This document shows positions 51,182 through 59,682 of a stretch of 64,000 bases of DNA, one piece after another. Below the pieces are notes generated by a model that searched no databases, had not been told where the DNA came from, and worked only from the letters and a program-made list of their open reading frames with translations. Location: contig NZ_WHUF01000005.1 in the NCBI RefSeq assembly GCF_009380165.1, positions 559,022-623,021 of the forward strand, read 5' to 3'. The first letter of the stretch is position 1, and the number at the start of each line of letters is the position of its first letter. The translations under genes were made by a program, and so were the position numbers. The DNA comes from Rugamonas rivuli (GTDB lineage Bacteria > Pseudomonadota > Gammaproteobacteria > Burkholderiales > Burkholderiaceae_D).

Positions 51182-51799
51182 TTACTGAACGTGCTGGACC
51201 GCGAAGCGTATCAGCTCGGCCTGCCCTTCGATGCCCAGCTTGCGCTTGATGTTGAGGCGGTGCGTTTCGACGGTGCGTACGCTGAGGTCGAGCGCGCGGG
51301 CGATCTGCTTGTTCGATTCGCCGTTGGCGATGTGGCGCAGCACTTCGTGCTCGCGCAGGGTCAGCTGGTTGTCCTGGTTTTGCGGCTGGGCCAGCTGGCG
51401 GGCCAGCGCCGCGCTGTAGTAGATGCCGCCGGACATGACGGTCTCGATGGCCACGACGATGTCCTTGCCGGGCGCATCCTTGAGCACATAGCCGCGCGCG
51501 CCGGCCTGGATGGCTTGCGACACATACTCCAGCTTGTCGTGCATGGACAGGATCAGCACGGCGATGTGCGGAAACGCCTGCTTGAACTGGGCCGTGGCTT
51601 CGATGCCGTTGGTGCCGCGCATATTAATGTCCATCAGCACCAGGTCGACCTCGCACTGCGCGGCCTGCTCCAGCGCCTCGGCCGCGCCACCGGCCTCGGC
51701 CACGACGCGGAATTGCGGCATCGCCTCCAGCCGCGCGCGCAGGCCGTCGCGCACCAGGGGATGGTCGTCGACCAGCAGGATTTTGATAGTGGAAGTCAT
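51182..51799 (-). CDS. NarL/LuxR-type response regulator
   Basis: 205 residues from the ATG at 51799, chosen because 'TSTIKILLVDDHPLVRDG' starts a receiver domain. The phospho-acceptor Asp is in 'LVLMDINMRG' (about 55). The C-terminal LuxR HTH is 'LTLREHEVLRHIANGESNKQIARALDLSVRTVETHR' (shown in part, about 140-200). It is cognate with the Cache histidine kinase upstream by 22 bases. A likely target is the divergently transcribed cstA. Confidence 0.92.
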   Translation of the reverse strand: MTSTIKILLVDDHPLVRDGLRARLEAMPQFRVVAEAGGAAEALEQAAQCEVDLVLMDINMRGTNGIEATAQFKQAFPHIAVLILSMHDKLEYVSQAIQAGARGYVLKDAPGKDIVVAIETVMSGGIYYSAALARQLAQPQNQDNQLTLREHEVLRHIANGESNKQIARALDLSVRTVETHRLNIKRKLGIEGQAELIRFAVQHVQ

Positions 51800-51821
51800 G
51801 TCGTAATCTTTATAAACTGTT

Positions 51822-53186
51822 TTAACTGTATTCATTGCCGGCAAACGCCGTGACCACCGTGCCGTCGCTGGACGAGGCGATGTCGAAGCGGCCGCCGATG
51901 GCGTCCATGCGCTCCATCATATTGCGCAAGCCGATGCCGCGCTTGGGATGCAGGGCGATGCCTTCGGCGTCGAAGCCGGCGCCGTCGTCGCGGATGCGCA
52001 GCGTGACGCCGCCGCGCTCGCCGGTCAGGCGGATCTCGATGCGGCTGGCGCCGGCGTGGCGCTCGATATTGGTCAGCGCCTCCTGCGCCAGGCGGAACAG
52101 CACGGTGTTGGCGACATCCGGCAACTCGTCGGTGCAACCCTCCGCTTCGAAGTGTACCGGGGTTCCACTGCTGAGGGTGTACTCCTGGCCGAGGTGGTGC
52201 AGCGCCGCCGCCAGGCCGAGGTCGTCGAGGATGGCCGGGCGCAGATTGTGCGAAATGCGGCGCACCTCGCCCATCACGTTGTTGAGCTGGTCCGCCGCGT
52301 GTTCGAAGGCGGCCTGCGCGGCCTGCTGCTGGCCGGCCTGGCCCGAGGTCAGGCGAATGATGCCGGCCTCGATCTGCAGCTTGATCGACACCAGCCACTG
52401 GCTGATGCCGTCGTGCAGGTCGCGCGACAGCCGCGCCCGCTCCTCTTCCTGCGATTCCACCACCCGCTGGGCCAGCACCTTGAGCTTGGCGTCGGCCACG
52501 CGCAGCTCGCTGATATTGAGCGCCAGCCCGGAGCTGCCCACCGCCACCGCTGCCGCGATGGCGATGGCGGCGATCCACAGCATGGTGTTGTGGATGTTGC
52601 CGGACTGCTGGACGTCGACCTTGGCCAACGCGCGGTCGACATCGTCGAGATAAATGCCGGTGCCCATCATCCAGCCCCATTTCGGCATCGGGATCACGTA
52701 GCCGAGCTTGGCGCCGGATTTGTGCGTGGACGGCTTGACCCACATGTAGCGTTCCAGCCCGCCGCCCGCCCTGGCCCGTTGCAGCAGCTTCTGGATGGTC
52801 GGCTGGCCCTGCTCGTCGCGCATCTCGTACAGGTTGCGGCCCACCAGCTCGGGCTGGCGCGGATGCATCAGCGTGTTGCCCTGCATATCGTAGACGAAGA
52901 AATAGCCGTCGTCGCCGTAGCTGAGCGAGGACAGGATGCGCTTGGCCTCGTTGCGGGTGGCCTCGTCGTCGCGGCCGGATTCGTACAGGTGGGCGATCGA
53001 ATGCGAGGCCAGCGCGACGTAGTGACGCAGCTCCGCCTCCTTGCTGCTCAGGTAGGCTTGCTGGATGGTGTCGCGCTGCTGCTGGGCCAGCAGCACCGAC
53101 TGGTGGCGCACCGCCAGCGCGATGGCGATCAGCGCCAGGATCAGCGGCGTGATGGCGAGGAAGATGACTTTTTGCCGCAACTTCAT
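51822..53186 (-). CDS. Cache-domain sensor histidine kinase (HisKA_3 type)
   Basis: 454 residues. Order: N-terminal membrane helix (about 8-27), periplasmic Cache domain (about 35-185, 'YGDDGYFFVYDMQGNTLMHP'), second membrane helix (about 205-225), HisKA_3 with 'RDLHDGISQWL' (phospho-His), and HATPase_c with 'ALTNIERHA', 'RDDGAGFD' and 'GIGLRNMMERM'. The Cache domain suggests a small extracellular ligand such as an organic acid. It is first in the operon with the NarL-type regulator and divergent from cstA, so pyruvate or another organic acid is a plausible signal (inference). Confidence 0.93.
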   Translation of the reverse strand: MKLRQKVIFLAITPLILALIAIALAVRHQSVLLAQQQRDTIQQAYLSSKEAELRHYVALASHSIAHLYESGRDDEATRNEAKRILSSLSYGDDGYFFVYDMQGNTLMHPRQPELVGRNLYEMRDEQGQPTIQKLLQRARAGGGLERYMWVKPSTHKSGAKLGYVIPMPKWGWMMGTGIYLDDVDRALAKVDVQQSGNIHNTMLWIAAIAIAAAVAVGSSGLALNISELRVADAKLKVLAQRVVESQEEERARLSRDLHDGISQWLVSIKLQIEAGIIRLTSGQAGQQQAAQAAFEHAADQLNNVMGEVRRISHNLRPAILDDLGLAAALHHLGQEYTLSSGTPVHFEAEGCTDELPDVANTVLFRLAQEALTNIERHAGASRIEIRLTGERGGVTLRIRDDGAGFDAEGIALHPKRGIGLRNMMERMDAIGGRFDIASSSDGTVVTAFAGNEYS

Positions 53187-53364
53187 GAGATTCCGTCCCG
53201 ATTGATGCCGTAGCGCGATTCTACGCTTCCCGCCGTCCCGGCCGGCTACGTAGTTGTACCGAGCGATAGTGCGTAGTGCTGCGCTTGTGGCGGTTATCAG
53301 CTTCCTGAATACTGGTCATAAGCTGCCCGCATTGAAAGCAGCGCCCCAAAACCTTGGAGGAAGC

Positions 53365-55449
53365 ATGAAAACACTGCACCATACCGCGCCACCCACGCTG
53401 GCCAGCCGGCTGGGCTGGGCCGCGCTCGCCCTGTGCGGCGCCGCGGCGCTCGGCGTCATCGCGCTCAAGCGCGGCGAATCCGTCAGCGCCATCTGGATCG
53501 TCATCGCCGCCGTCTGCGTCTACCTGATCGCCTACCGCTTCTACAGCTTGTTCATCGCCGACAAGGTGCTGGGCCTGGACGCCCGCCGCATGACCCCGGC
53601 CAACAAGCTCAACGATGGCCTCGACCACGTGCCGACCAATAAGTACGTGCTGTTCGGCCACCACTTCGCCGCCATCGCCGGCGCCGGCCCGCTGGTCGGC
53701 CCGGTGCTGGCCGCGCAGATGGGCTATCTGCCCGGCATGCTGTGGATACTGGCCGGCGTGGTGTTTGCCGGCGCGGTGCAGGATTTCATCGTGCTGTTCA
53801 TTTCCATGCGCCGCGACGGCCGCTCGCTGGGCGACCTGATCAAGTCCGAACTGGGCCAGATCCCCGGCATGATCGCGCTGCTGGGCACCTTCATGATCAT
53901 GGTCATCATCCTGGCGGTGCTGGCGCTGATCGTGGTGAAGGCGCTGACCGGCTCGCCTTGGGGCAGCTTCACCGTGATGGCCACCATTCCTATCGCGCTG
54001 TTCATGGGCGTGTACTCGCGCTATATCCGCGTCGGCCGCATCGGCGAAGTGTCGATCATCGGCTTCGTGCTGCTGATGGCGGCCATCTTCGGCGGCCAGC
54101 TGGTGCAGGAAAACCCGGCCTTGGCGCCGATGTTCACCTTCACCGGCACCGAGCTGACCTGGATGCTGATCGGCTACGGCTTCGTCGCCTCGGTGCTGCC
54201 GGTGTGGCTGCTGCTGGCGCCGCGCGATTACCTGTCGACCTTCCTCAAGATCGGCACCATCGTCGGCCTGGCGCTGGGCATCGTGGTGGTCGCGCCTTAC
54301 CTGAAAATGCCGGCGATGACCAAGTTCATCGACGGCACCGGCCCGGTCTGGGCCGGCTCGCTGTTCCCCTTCCTGTTCATCACGATTGCCTGCGGCGCCG
54401 TGTCCGGCTTCCACGCGCTGATCTCGTCGGGCACCACGCCCAAGATGATCGAGAATGAAACCCACGCCCGCTTCATCGGCTACGGCGCGATGCTGATGGA
54501 ATCGTTCGTCGCCATCATGGCGCTGGTGGCCGCCTCGACCATCGAACCGGGCGTCTACTTCGCCATGAACAGCCCGGCCGCGCTGATCGGCACCACGGCC
54601 GAGTCCGCCGCGACGGCGATCTCGCAGTGGGGCTTCTACGTCACGCCGGAAATGCTGACCCAGACCGCCAGGGATGTCGGCGAGCACAGCATCATCTCGC
54701 GCGCCGGCGGCGCGCCGACGCTGGCGGTGGGCATGGCCCACATCCTGTCGGGCGTGATCGGCGGCAAGGTCATGATGGCTTTCTGGTACCACTTCGCCAT
54801 CCTGTTCGAAGCGCTGTTCATCCTGACGGCGGTGGACGCCGGCACCCGCGCCGGCCGCTTCATGCTGCAGGATTTGCTGGGCGCCTTCGTGCCGGCCATG
54901 AAGCAGACCGAGAACGTGTTCGCCAACCTGACCGCGACCGGCCTGTGCGTGGCGGCCTGGGGCTACTTCCTGTACCAGGGCGTGGTCGATCCGCTGGGCG
55001 GCATCAACACCTTGTGGCCGCTGTTCGGCATCGCCAACCAGATGCTGGCGGCGATCGCGCTGATACTCGGCACCTGCGTGCTGTTCAAGATGAAGCGCGC
55101 CAAGTACGCGTGGGTGACGATGGTGCCGACCGCGTGGCTGCTGATGTGCACGCTGACGGCGGGCTTCCAGAAAATCTTCGACGCCAATCCGAAAGTCGGC
55201 TTCCTGGCGCACGCCGCCAAGTACCAGGCCGCCTTCGACCAGGGCAAGCTGCTGGCGCCGGCCAAGTCGGTGGCGCAGATGCAGCAGGTGATCTTCAACG
55301 ATTACCTGGATGCGTCGCTGGCGGGCTTCTTCGTGATCGTGGTGCTGAGCGTGCTGGTGTTCGGCATCCGCACCGTGCTGGTGGCGCGCGCCGCCGCTCA
55401 GCCGACCGCCAAGGAAAGCCCGATGGTGCTGATGCCCAAGGTGCAGTGA
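53365..55449 (+). CDS. cstA: CstA family peptide/pyruvate transporter
   Basis: 694 residues from the ATG at 53365 with GGAGG 4 bases upstream. At least 16 hydrophobic segments are visible. CstA motifs include 'FGHHFAAIAGAGPLVGPVLAAQMG' (shown in part) and 'SGFHALISSGTTPKM'. CstA/BtsT proteins import peptides or pyruvate on carbon starvation. It ends overlapping the start of the YbdD-like gene by one base (TGATG). It is likely regulated by the divergent two-component pair through the 178-base intergenic region, which contains CTACGTAG (53246-53253). Confidence 0.95.
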   Translation: MKTLHHTAPPTLASRLGWAALALCGAAALGVIALKRGESVSAIWIVIAAVCVYLIAYRFYSLFIADKVLGLDARRMTPANKLNDGLDHVPTNKYVLFGHHFAAIAGAGPLVGPVLAAQMGYLPGMLWILAGVVFAGAVQDFIVLFISMRRDGRSLGDLIKSELGQIPGMIALLGTFMIMVIILAVLALIVVKALTGSPWGSFTVMATIPIALFMGVYSRYIRVGRIGEVSIIGFVLLMAAIFGGQLVQENPALAPMFTFTGTELTWMLIGYGFVASVLPVWLLLAPRDYLSTFLKIGTIVGLALGIVVVAPYLKMPAMTKFIDGTGPVWAGSLFPFLFITIACGAVSGFHALISSGTTPKMIENETHARFIGYGAMLMESFVAIMALVAASTIEPGVYFAMNSPAALIGTTAESAATAISQWGFYVTPEMLTQTARDVGEHSIISRAGGAPTLAVGMAHILSGVIGGKVMMAFWYHFAILFEALFILTAVDAGTRAGRFMLQDLLGAFVPAMKQTENVFANLTATGLCVAAWGYFLYQGVVDPLGGINTLWPLFGIANQMLAAIALILGTCVLFKMKRAKYAWVTMVPTAWLLMCTLTAGFQKIFDANPKVGFLAHAAKYQAAFDQGKLLAPAKSVAQMQQVIFNDYLDASLAGFFVIVVLSVLVFGIRTVLVARAAAQPTAKESPMVLMPKVQ

Positions 55450-55649
55450 TGCTCGGCGAAATCGCCAAGGCCGGCCGCTATCTCGGACAAAGCATGCGTC
55501 TGATGATGGGCCTGCCGGAATACGACACCTACGTCACGCACCGGGAAAACACCCATCCGGGCGAGCCGATGATGACGTACGAGGAGTTCTTCCGCGAACG
55601 CCAGGAAGCCCGCTACGGCGGCGCGGGCAAGCGCGGCGGTTGCTGCTAA
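55449..55649 (+). CDS. ybdD: YbdD/YjiX family protein
   Basis: 66 residues. 'GQSMRLMMGLPEYDTYVTHR' is the YbdD/YjiX signature and 'PGEPMMTYEEFFRERQEARYGG' follows. The C-terminus ends 'GGCC'. The ATG overlaps the cstA stop, the usual cstA-ybdD arrangement. These proteins are thought to be required for CstA/BtsT transport. A strong terminator follows immediately (55653-55682). Confidence 0.92.
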   Translation: MLGEIAKAGRYLGQSMRLMMGLPEYDTYVTHRENTHPGEPMMTYEEFFRERQEARYGGAGKRGGCC

Positions 55650-55652
55650 ATG

Positions 55653-55682
55653 AATCCGGGGCGAGTCCCCGGATTTTTTTCG
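55653..55682 (+). terminator. Terminator of the cstA-ybdD operon
   Basis: AATCCGGGG (55653-55661), loop CGAGT, CCCCGGATT (55667-55675), followed by a T-run. A classic intrinsic terminator beginning four bases after the YbdD stop codon. Confidence 0.9.
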
Positions 55683-55758
55683 TCAATGCGGGAACTATTC
55701 CACATACCCTCATGTCCAACTCCCTTGAGCCGCGCAATCGGCACATTCAGGGAGACGC

Positions 55759-56625
55759 ATGTCACACGATTTTTCATACCAACAGGCCTTTGCCCGCAAC
55801 ATCGGCTGGGTCACGCAGGCGGAACAGTCTGTGCTGCGCGGCAAGCGCATCGCCATTGCCGGCATGGGCGGCGTCGGCGGCGTGCATTTGCTGACGCTGG
55901 CCCGGCTCGGCGTCGGCGCCTTCCACATTGCCGACTTCGACACCTTCGACATCGCCAACTTCAACCGGCAGGTGGGCGCCACCATGTCCACGCTGGGCCT
56001 GCCCAAGGTCGAGGTGCTGGCCGCCATGGCGCGCGACATCAACCCGGAGTTGCAGATCGAGCGCTTCCCCACCGGCGTCGACGGCAGCAACCTGGCGCAA
56101 TTCTTCGACGGCGTCGACCTGTACGTGGACGGCCTGGACTTCTTCGCCTTCGGCGCGCGCCAGGCCACTTTCGCCGCCTGCGCGCGGCTGGGCATCCCGG
56201 CCATCACGGCGGCGCCGCTGGGCATGGGCACGGCGGTGCTGAACTTCCTGCCGGGTAAAATGACGTTCGAACAGTACTTCGGCTGGGGCCAGCTGCCGGA
56301 CGAGGAAAAGGCGCTGCGCTTCCTGGTCGGCCTGGCGCCGGCCGGACTGCATGCGGCCTACCTGGTCGATCCGTCCAGCATCAACCTGAAGGAGCAGCGC
56401 GGGCCGTCGACCATCATGGGCTGCGAACTGTGCGCGGGCGCAGCCGCCACCGAGGCGCTGAAGATATTGCTCAACCGTGGCCAGGTCGACGCCGCGCCGC
56501 GCGGTTATCATTTCGACGCCTATCGTAACAAGCTGGTGCGCACCTGGCGTCCCGGCGGCCACCGCCACCCGCTGCAGCGGTTGACCATGATGCTGGTGAA
56601 GCGCCGGCGCAAGGAACAGACATGA
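55759..56625 (+). CDS. ThiF-family (E1-like) adenylyltransferase
   Basis: 288 residues. Rossmann motif 'AGMGGVGGVHLL' (about 34-45), ATP-contacting 'DFDTFDIANFNRQVG' (Asp/Arg), and a C-terminal 'MGCELCAGA' CxxC. Only one CxxC pair is apparent, so a full zinc site is doubtful. Family members adenylate a C-terminal carboxylate of a small protein or peptide. No ubiquitin-like or leader peptide gene is next to it. GGGAG precedes the ATG. It overlaps the nitroreductase gene by 4 bases (ATGA). ThiF-nitroreductase pairs, sometimes fused (Rv1355c-like), are known to me as a family. Confidence 0.88.
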   Translation: MSHDFSYQQAFARNIGWVTQAEQSVLRGKRIAIAGMGGVGGVHLLTLARLGVGAFHIADFDTFDIANFNRQVGATMSTLGLPKVEVLAAMARDINPELQIERFPTGVDGSNLAQFFDGVDLYVDGLDFFAFGARQATFAACARLGIPAITAAPLGMGTAVLNFLPGKMTFEQYFGWGQLPDEEKALRFLVGLAPAGLHAAYLVDPSSINLKEQRGPSTIMGCELCAGAAATEALKILLNRGQVDAAPRGYHFDAYRNKLVRTWRPGGHRHPLQRLTMMLVKRRRKEQT

Positions 56626-57722
56626 GCAAGATGGAACAGCATCTCGATGCCACGCTGGAGCAGATCCTGGAGCTGGCGCGCTGGGCGCCCAGCGGCGACA
56701 ACACCCAGCCGTGGCGCTTCGAAATCCTCGACACCCGCCGCCTGGTGGTGCACGGCCACGATACGCGCGACCATTGCGTCTACGACCTCGACGGCCATCC
56801 CAGCCAGATCTCGCTGGGCGCGCTGCTGGAGACGATGGCGATCGCCGCCAGCGCCCACCAGCTGGAACTGCGCGCCATGCGCCACGTCGAAGCGCCGGAC
56901 CACCATCCCACCATCAGCGTCGAGTTCGTGCCGGCGCCGCAGCTGGAAGCCGATCCGCTGGCCGACTTCATCCTGCCGCGCAGCGTGCAGCGGCGCCCGC
57001 TAAGCCGGCGTCCGCTGACGCCTGCCGAGAGGGCCGCGCTGACATCGGCGCTGCCGGATGGCTATCAGGTGCACTGGCTGGAAGGTTCGCAGCGGCTGGC
57101 CGCGGCGCGGCTGATGTTCCGCAACGCCAAGCTGCGCCTGACGATGCCGGAAGCGTGGCAGGTGCACAAGTCCGTGATCGAATGGAACGCCCGCTACAGC
57201 GAGGACCGCATCCCCGACCAGGCGCTGGGCGTGGACGCCGCCACCGCCAGGCTGATGCGCTGGGTGATGCAGCGCTGGCAGCGGGTGGCCTTCTTCAACA
57301 CCTGGCTGGCCGGCACGCTGGCGCCGCGTTTGCAGATGGACCTGATCCCCGGCCTGGCCTGTGCCGCCCATTTCGTGCTGACGGCGCCGCGCAAGCCCCA
57401 GCGCGTCGACGACTACCTGGCAGCCGGCCGCGCCATGCAGCGCTTCTGGCTGACCGCCACGGCGCAGGGTTTGCAGTTGCAGCCGGAGCTGACGCCGCTG
57501 ATCTTCGCCCGCTACGTGCGCGAGGGCCGCGTGTTCTCCGCCACGCCCGGCATGCAGCAGCGCGCCGAGGAACTGTCGCGCCAGGGCGCGCGCCTGACCG
57601 GCCAGGCCGTGTGGGAGACGGCGGTGTTCATGGGCCGCATCGGCGCCGGCCCGGCGGCGTCGGCGCGCTCGCTGCGCATGCCGTTGCGCGCGCTGCTGGT
57701 CGGCCCCGGCGGGAGGCCTTGA
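56622..57722 (+). CDS. Nitroreductase-family flavoprotein
   Basis: 366 residues, longer than simple nitroreductases (about 200-220). The N-terminal FMN-binding motif is 'ARWAPSGDNTQPWRFEI' (about 19-35). The central part is a helical region, and a C-terminal 'GRIGAGPAASARSLRMPLRALL' completes it. This size and the ThiF partner match the nitroreductase half of Rv1355c-type proteins. Substrate is unknown. It overlaps the ThiF gene upstream by 4 bases and the acyltransferase gene downstream by 1 base, so the three genes form one tightly coupled operon. Confidence 0.85.
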   Translation: MSKMEQHLDATLEQILELARWAPSGDNTQPWRFEILDTRRLVVHGHDTRDHCVYDLDGHPSQISLGALLETMAIAASAHQLELRAMRHVEAPDHHPTISVEFVPAPQLEADPLADFILPRSVQRRPLSRRPLTPAERAALTSALPDGYQVHWLEGSQRLAAARLMFRNAKLRLTMPEAWQVHKSVIEWNARYSEDRIPDQALGVDAATARLMRWVMQRWQRVAFFNTWLAGTLAPRLQMDLIPGLACAAHFVLTAPRKPQRVDDYLAAGRAMQRFWLTATAQGLQLQPELTPLIFARYVREGRVFSATPGMQQRAEELSRQGARLTGQAVWETAVFMGRIGAGPAASARSLRMPLRALLVGPGGRP

Positions 57723-58396
57723 TGCGCGCCATCAAGCCGGCGCAGATCGCGCTGTTCCTGGTGCTGCTGGCGGCCATCCTGACGCTGGCCCTGCTGACCA
57801 CCTCGCTGCTGCTGGGCGAGCTGCCGCTGGGCGATTTCCGCGGCGTCACGCTGGTGTTCGCCGCCGTGCTGCTGGTCTACCTGTACGCCTTCCTGGTGTA
57901 CCGCGCCTTCCTGTACGCGCTGCCGCTGCAGGAAGGCGTGGTGCCGGAAAATTCGCGGCAGGAACTGGCGGCCAACGTCAACATCCTGTTCTACCTGTTG
58001 CTGTTCAATTCGCTGATCCGCACCCACTTCCTGCCGGTACCGCTGCAGCGCCTGGTCTACCTGGCGCTGGGCGCCGAGCTGGGCGCCAACACCTACAGCG
58101 CCGGCGCCATCCTCGACCCGCCGCTGACCCGCATCGGCAGCAACACCATCGTCGGCCACGACGCCGTCATCTTCGCCCACGTGATCGAGGGCAGCAGGCT
58201 GGAGCTCAAGGCCGTCGTCATCGGCGACACCGTCACCATCGGCGCGGCCGCCGTCATCATGGCGGGCGTGCGGATCGGCGACCATGCCATCGTCTCGGCC
58301 GGCGCCGTCGTCACCAAGGACAGCATCATCGGCGCCGGCGAAATCTGGGGCGGCATTCCGGCCCGCCGGCTCAAGGCGGCAGCGCTGCCGCAGTGA
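57722..58396 (+). CDS. Membrane-anchored left-handed beta-helix (hexapeptide) acyltransferase
   Basis: 224 residues. Two hydrophobic segments (about 10-30 and 45-65) are followed by a hexapeptide-repeat domain ('IGSNTIVGHDAVIF', 'IGDTVTIGAAAVIMAGVRIGDHAIV', shown in part). It ends with 'IWGGIPARRLK', as in LpxA-superfamily O-/N-acetyltransferases. It is the last gene of the ThiF/nitroreductase operon. A GC-rich palindrome ends the coding sequence (58376-58391), with a T-run eight bases later, a weak terminator. The PEP-CTERM genes begin 147 bases downstream. Confidence 0.85.
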   Translation: MRAIKPAQIALFLVLLAAILTLALLTTSLLLGELPLGDFRGVTLVFAAVLLVYLYAFLVYRAFLYALPLQEGVVPENSRQELAANVNILFYLLLFNSLIRTHFLPVPLQRLVYLALGAELGANTYSAGAILDPPLTRIGSNTIVGHDAVIFAHVIEGSRLELKAVVIGDTVTIGAAAVIMAGVRIGDHAIVSAGAVVTKDSIIGAGEIWGGIPARRLKAAALPQ

Positions 58397-58473
58397 CGGT
58401 TTTTTTTACAGTGCCGCGCGGCCGGCGCCGCGAGGCGGCCACAAGCCTTTGATTCCGTACACATCAAGGATGC

Positions 58474-58489
58474 TGGCAAGCGTCTTGCT
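58474..58489 (+). promoter_or_regulatory. Sigma-54 promoter for the first PEP-CTERM gene
   Basis: TGGCAAGCGTCTTGCT matches the -24 GG / -12 GC consensus perfectly, with 10 bases between GG and GC. The predicted start is about 58500 and the ATG at 58543. The distance from promoter end to ATG (54 bases) is identical to the second gene. Confidence 0.85.
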
Positions 58490-58542
58490 CCAGTGCCGGG
58501 ACAATCCCGATTCCGGGCTTGTGATCCAGCCAGGGAGCAACC

Positions 58543-59481
58543 ATGAACAAACATACACCGGCCATGGCCGCCGCCGTCATCGCCGCCGCGCTGGCGTCGC
58601 CTGCCGCCCATGCCGGCCCGGCAGTCGGGCTGGACCCGACCGGCAGCGGCAGCTACAGCAGTTATGCCGACCTGTGGACCAACGTCACCAACACCGCGCT
58701 GGCCTCCGGCTTCATCCCCGGCTCCAGCGTCGGCGGCGGCCCCGGCTTCGGCCCCGCCGCAGTGCCTTACCTGAGCGAGCTGCGTTCGCAGATGGTGATC
58801 GGCACCATGTCGAACGGCTCGGCCATCATCACGCCCGGCGGCCTGAACACCGGCTTCGAACTGAGCGCCGTGGTGCGCTTCGAGGAACTGGTGGACCGCC
58901 AGACGCCCACCTCCGCCCACTTCTCGCTGCCGGCCAGCCAGTCGGCCGCGATGGATGTCGATGCGCTGCACGCCGGCGTGCAAAACATCGCCTTCTACTT
59001 CGACCGCTACGGCCCCGGCGCCGCCAGCAAGGCCGTGCCCGGCGACGGCCCCGGCACCGTGCGCTGCTACGGCGCCGGTTCCACCTCGGCCGGCTGCGGC
59101 GAGCCCGGCGACCCGGACGGCGACGGCCTGATGGTCATGTCCGGCCACCTGATCTTCAACGAGGCCAATGTCACCACCGCCGGCGGCATCTCCACCGGCG
59201 CCTTCGACATGCGCTTCATGATCGATTACGTCGACGCCCGCTATCTCGACGTCGTCACCGGCGCAGTGTTCCAGAACAACGTCACCGGCGCCGCCACCAT
59301 CCCCTCGCTGTACACGCCGGCCACCATGTGGGACGGCACGCCGCCGTCCGGCGTGCCGCTGATGAAGTTCGACGGCTCGGGCTCGTTCGCGCTGGCGGTG
59401 CCCGAACCCGCCACGCTGGCCTTGCTTGGCCTGGGCTTGGCCGGCCTGGCGCTGAACCGGCGACGGCCGCCGGCAGCCTGA
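58543..59481 (+). CDS. PEP-CTERM sorting-domain exported protein
   Basis: 312 residues. A signal peptide ('AAAVIAAALASPAAHA', cleavage near 22) is followed by a beta-rich extracellular domain. The C-terminal sorting tail is 'VPEPATLALLGLGLAGLAL' then 'NRRRP', the PEP-CTERM signal for exosortase/archaeosortase-like processing. It is about two-thirds identical by eye to the next gene, including the N-terminal 'VGLDPTGSGSY' and central Asp-rich 'GDPDGDG' loop. AGGGAG precedes the ATG. It is controlled by a sigma-54 promoter. It is probably a cell-surface or biofilm-matrix protein. Confidence 0.9.
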   Translation: MNKHTPAMAAAVIAAALASPAAHAGPAVGLDPTGSGSYSSYADLWTNVTNTALASGFIPGSSVGGGPGFGPAAVPYLSELRSQMVIGTMSNGSAIITPGGLNTGFELSAVVRFEELVDRQTPTSAHFSLPASQSAAMDVDALHAGVQNIAFYFDRYGPGAASKAVPGDGPGTVRCYGAGSTSAGCGEPGDPDGDGLMVMSGHLIFNEANVTTAGGISTGAFDMRFMIDYVDARYLDVVTGAVFQNNVTGAATIPSLYTPATMWDGTPPSGVPLMKFDGSGSFALAVPEPATLALLGLGLAGLALNRRRPPAA

Positions 59482-59494
59482 TGCCCGCCTTTCG

Positions 59495-59520
59495 GCCCGG
59501 CCCCCAGCCGGGCTTTTTTT
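59495..59520 (+). terminator. Terminator after the first PEP-CTERM gene
   Basis: GCCCGGC (59495-59501), loop CCCCA, GCCGGGC (59507-59513), then a T-run. It separates the two PEP-CTERM transcripts, so each gene has its own promoter and terminator. Confidence 0.88.
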
Positions 59521-59613
59521 CGGGCGGCGGCAACGACGGAATTCTTTACACCGCCCCCGCGCCACACGCGCCGCAGCATCCCAAGCCCTTGATTTGATTC
59601 ACATGCGATCCAT

Positions 59614-59629
59614 TGGCAAGGCTTTTGCT
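59614..59629 (+). promoter_or_regulatory. Sigma-54 promoter for the second PEP-CTERM gene
   Basis: TGGCAAGGCTTTTGCT, again a perfect -24/-12 pair with the same 10-base spacing. The predicted start is about 59640. The ATG is at 59683, 54 bases after the promoter end, as for its upstream twin. Confidence 0.85.
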
Positions 59630-59682
59630 CTGAAGTCGGTACGATCCCGATTTCCGGGTTCATATCTTTCTAGGGAGCACAC

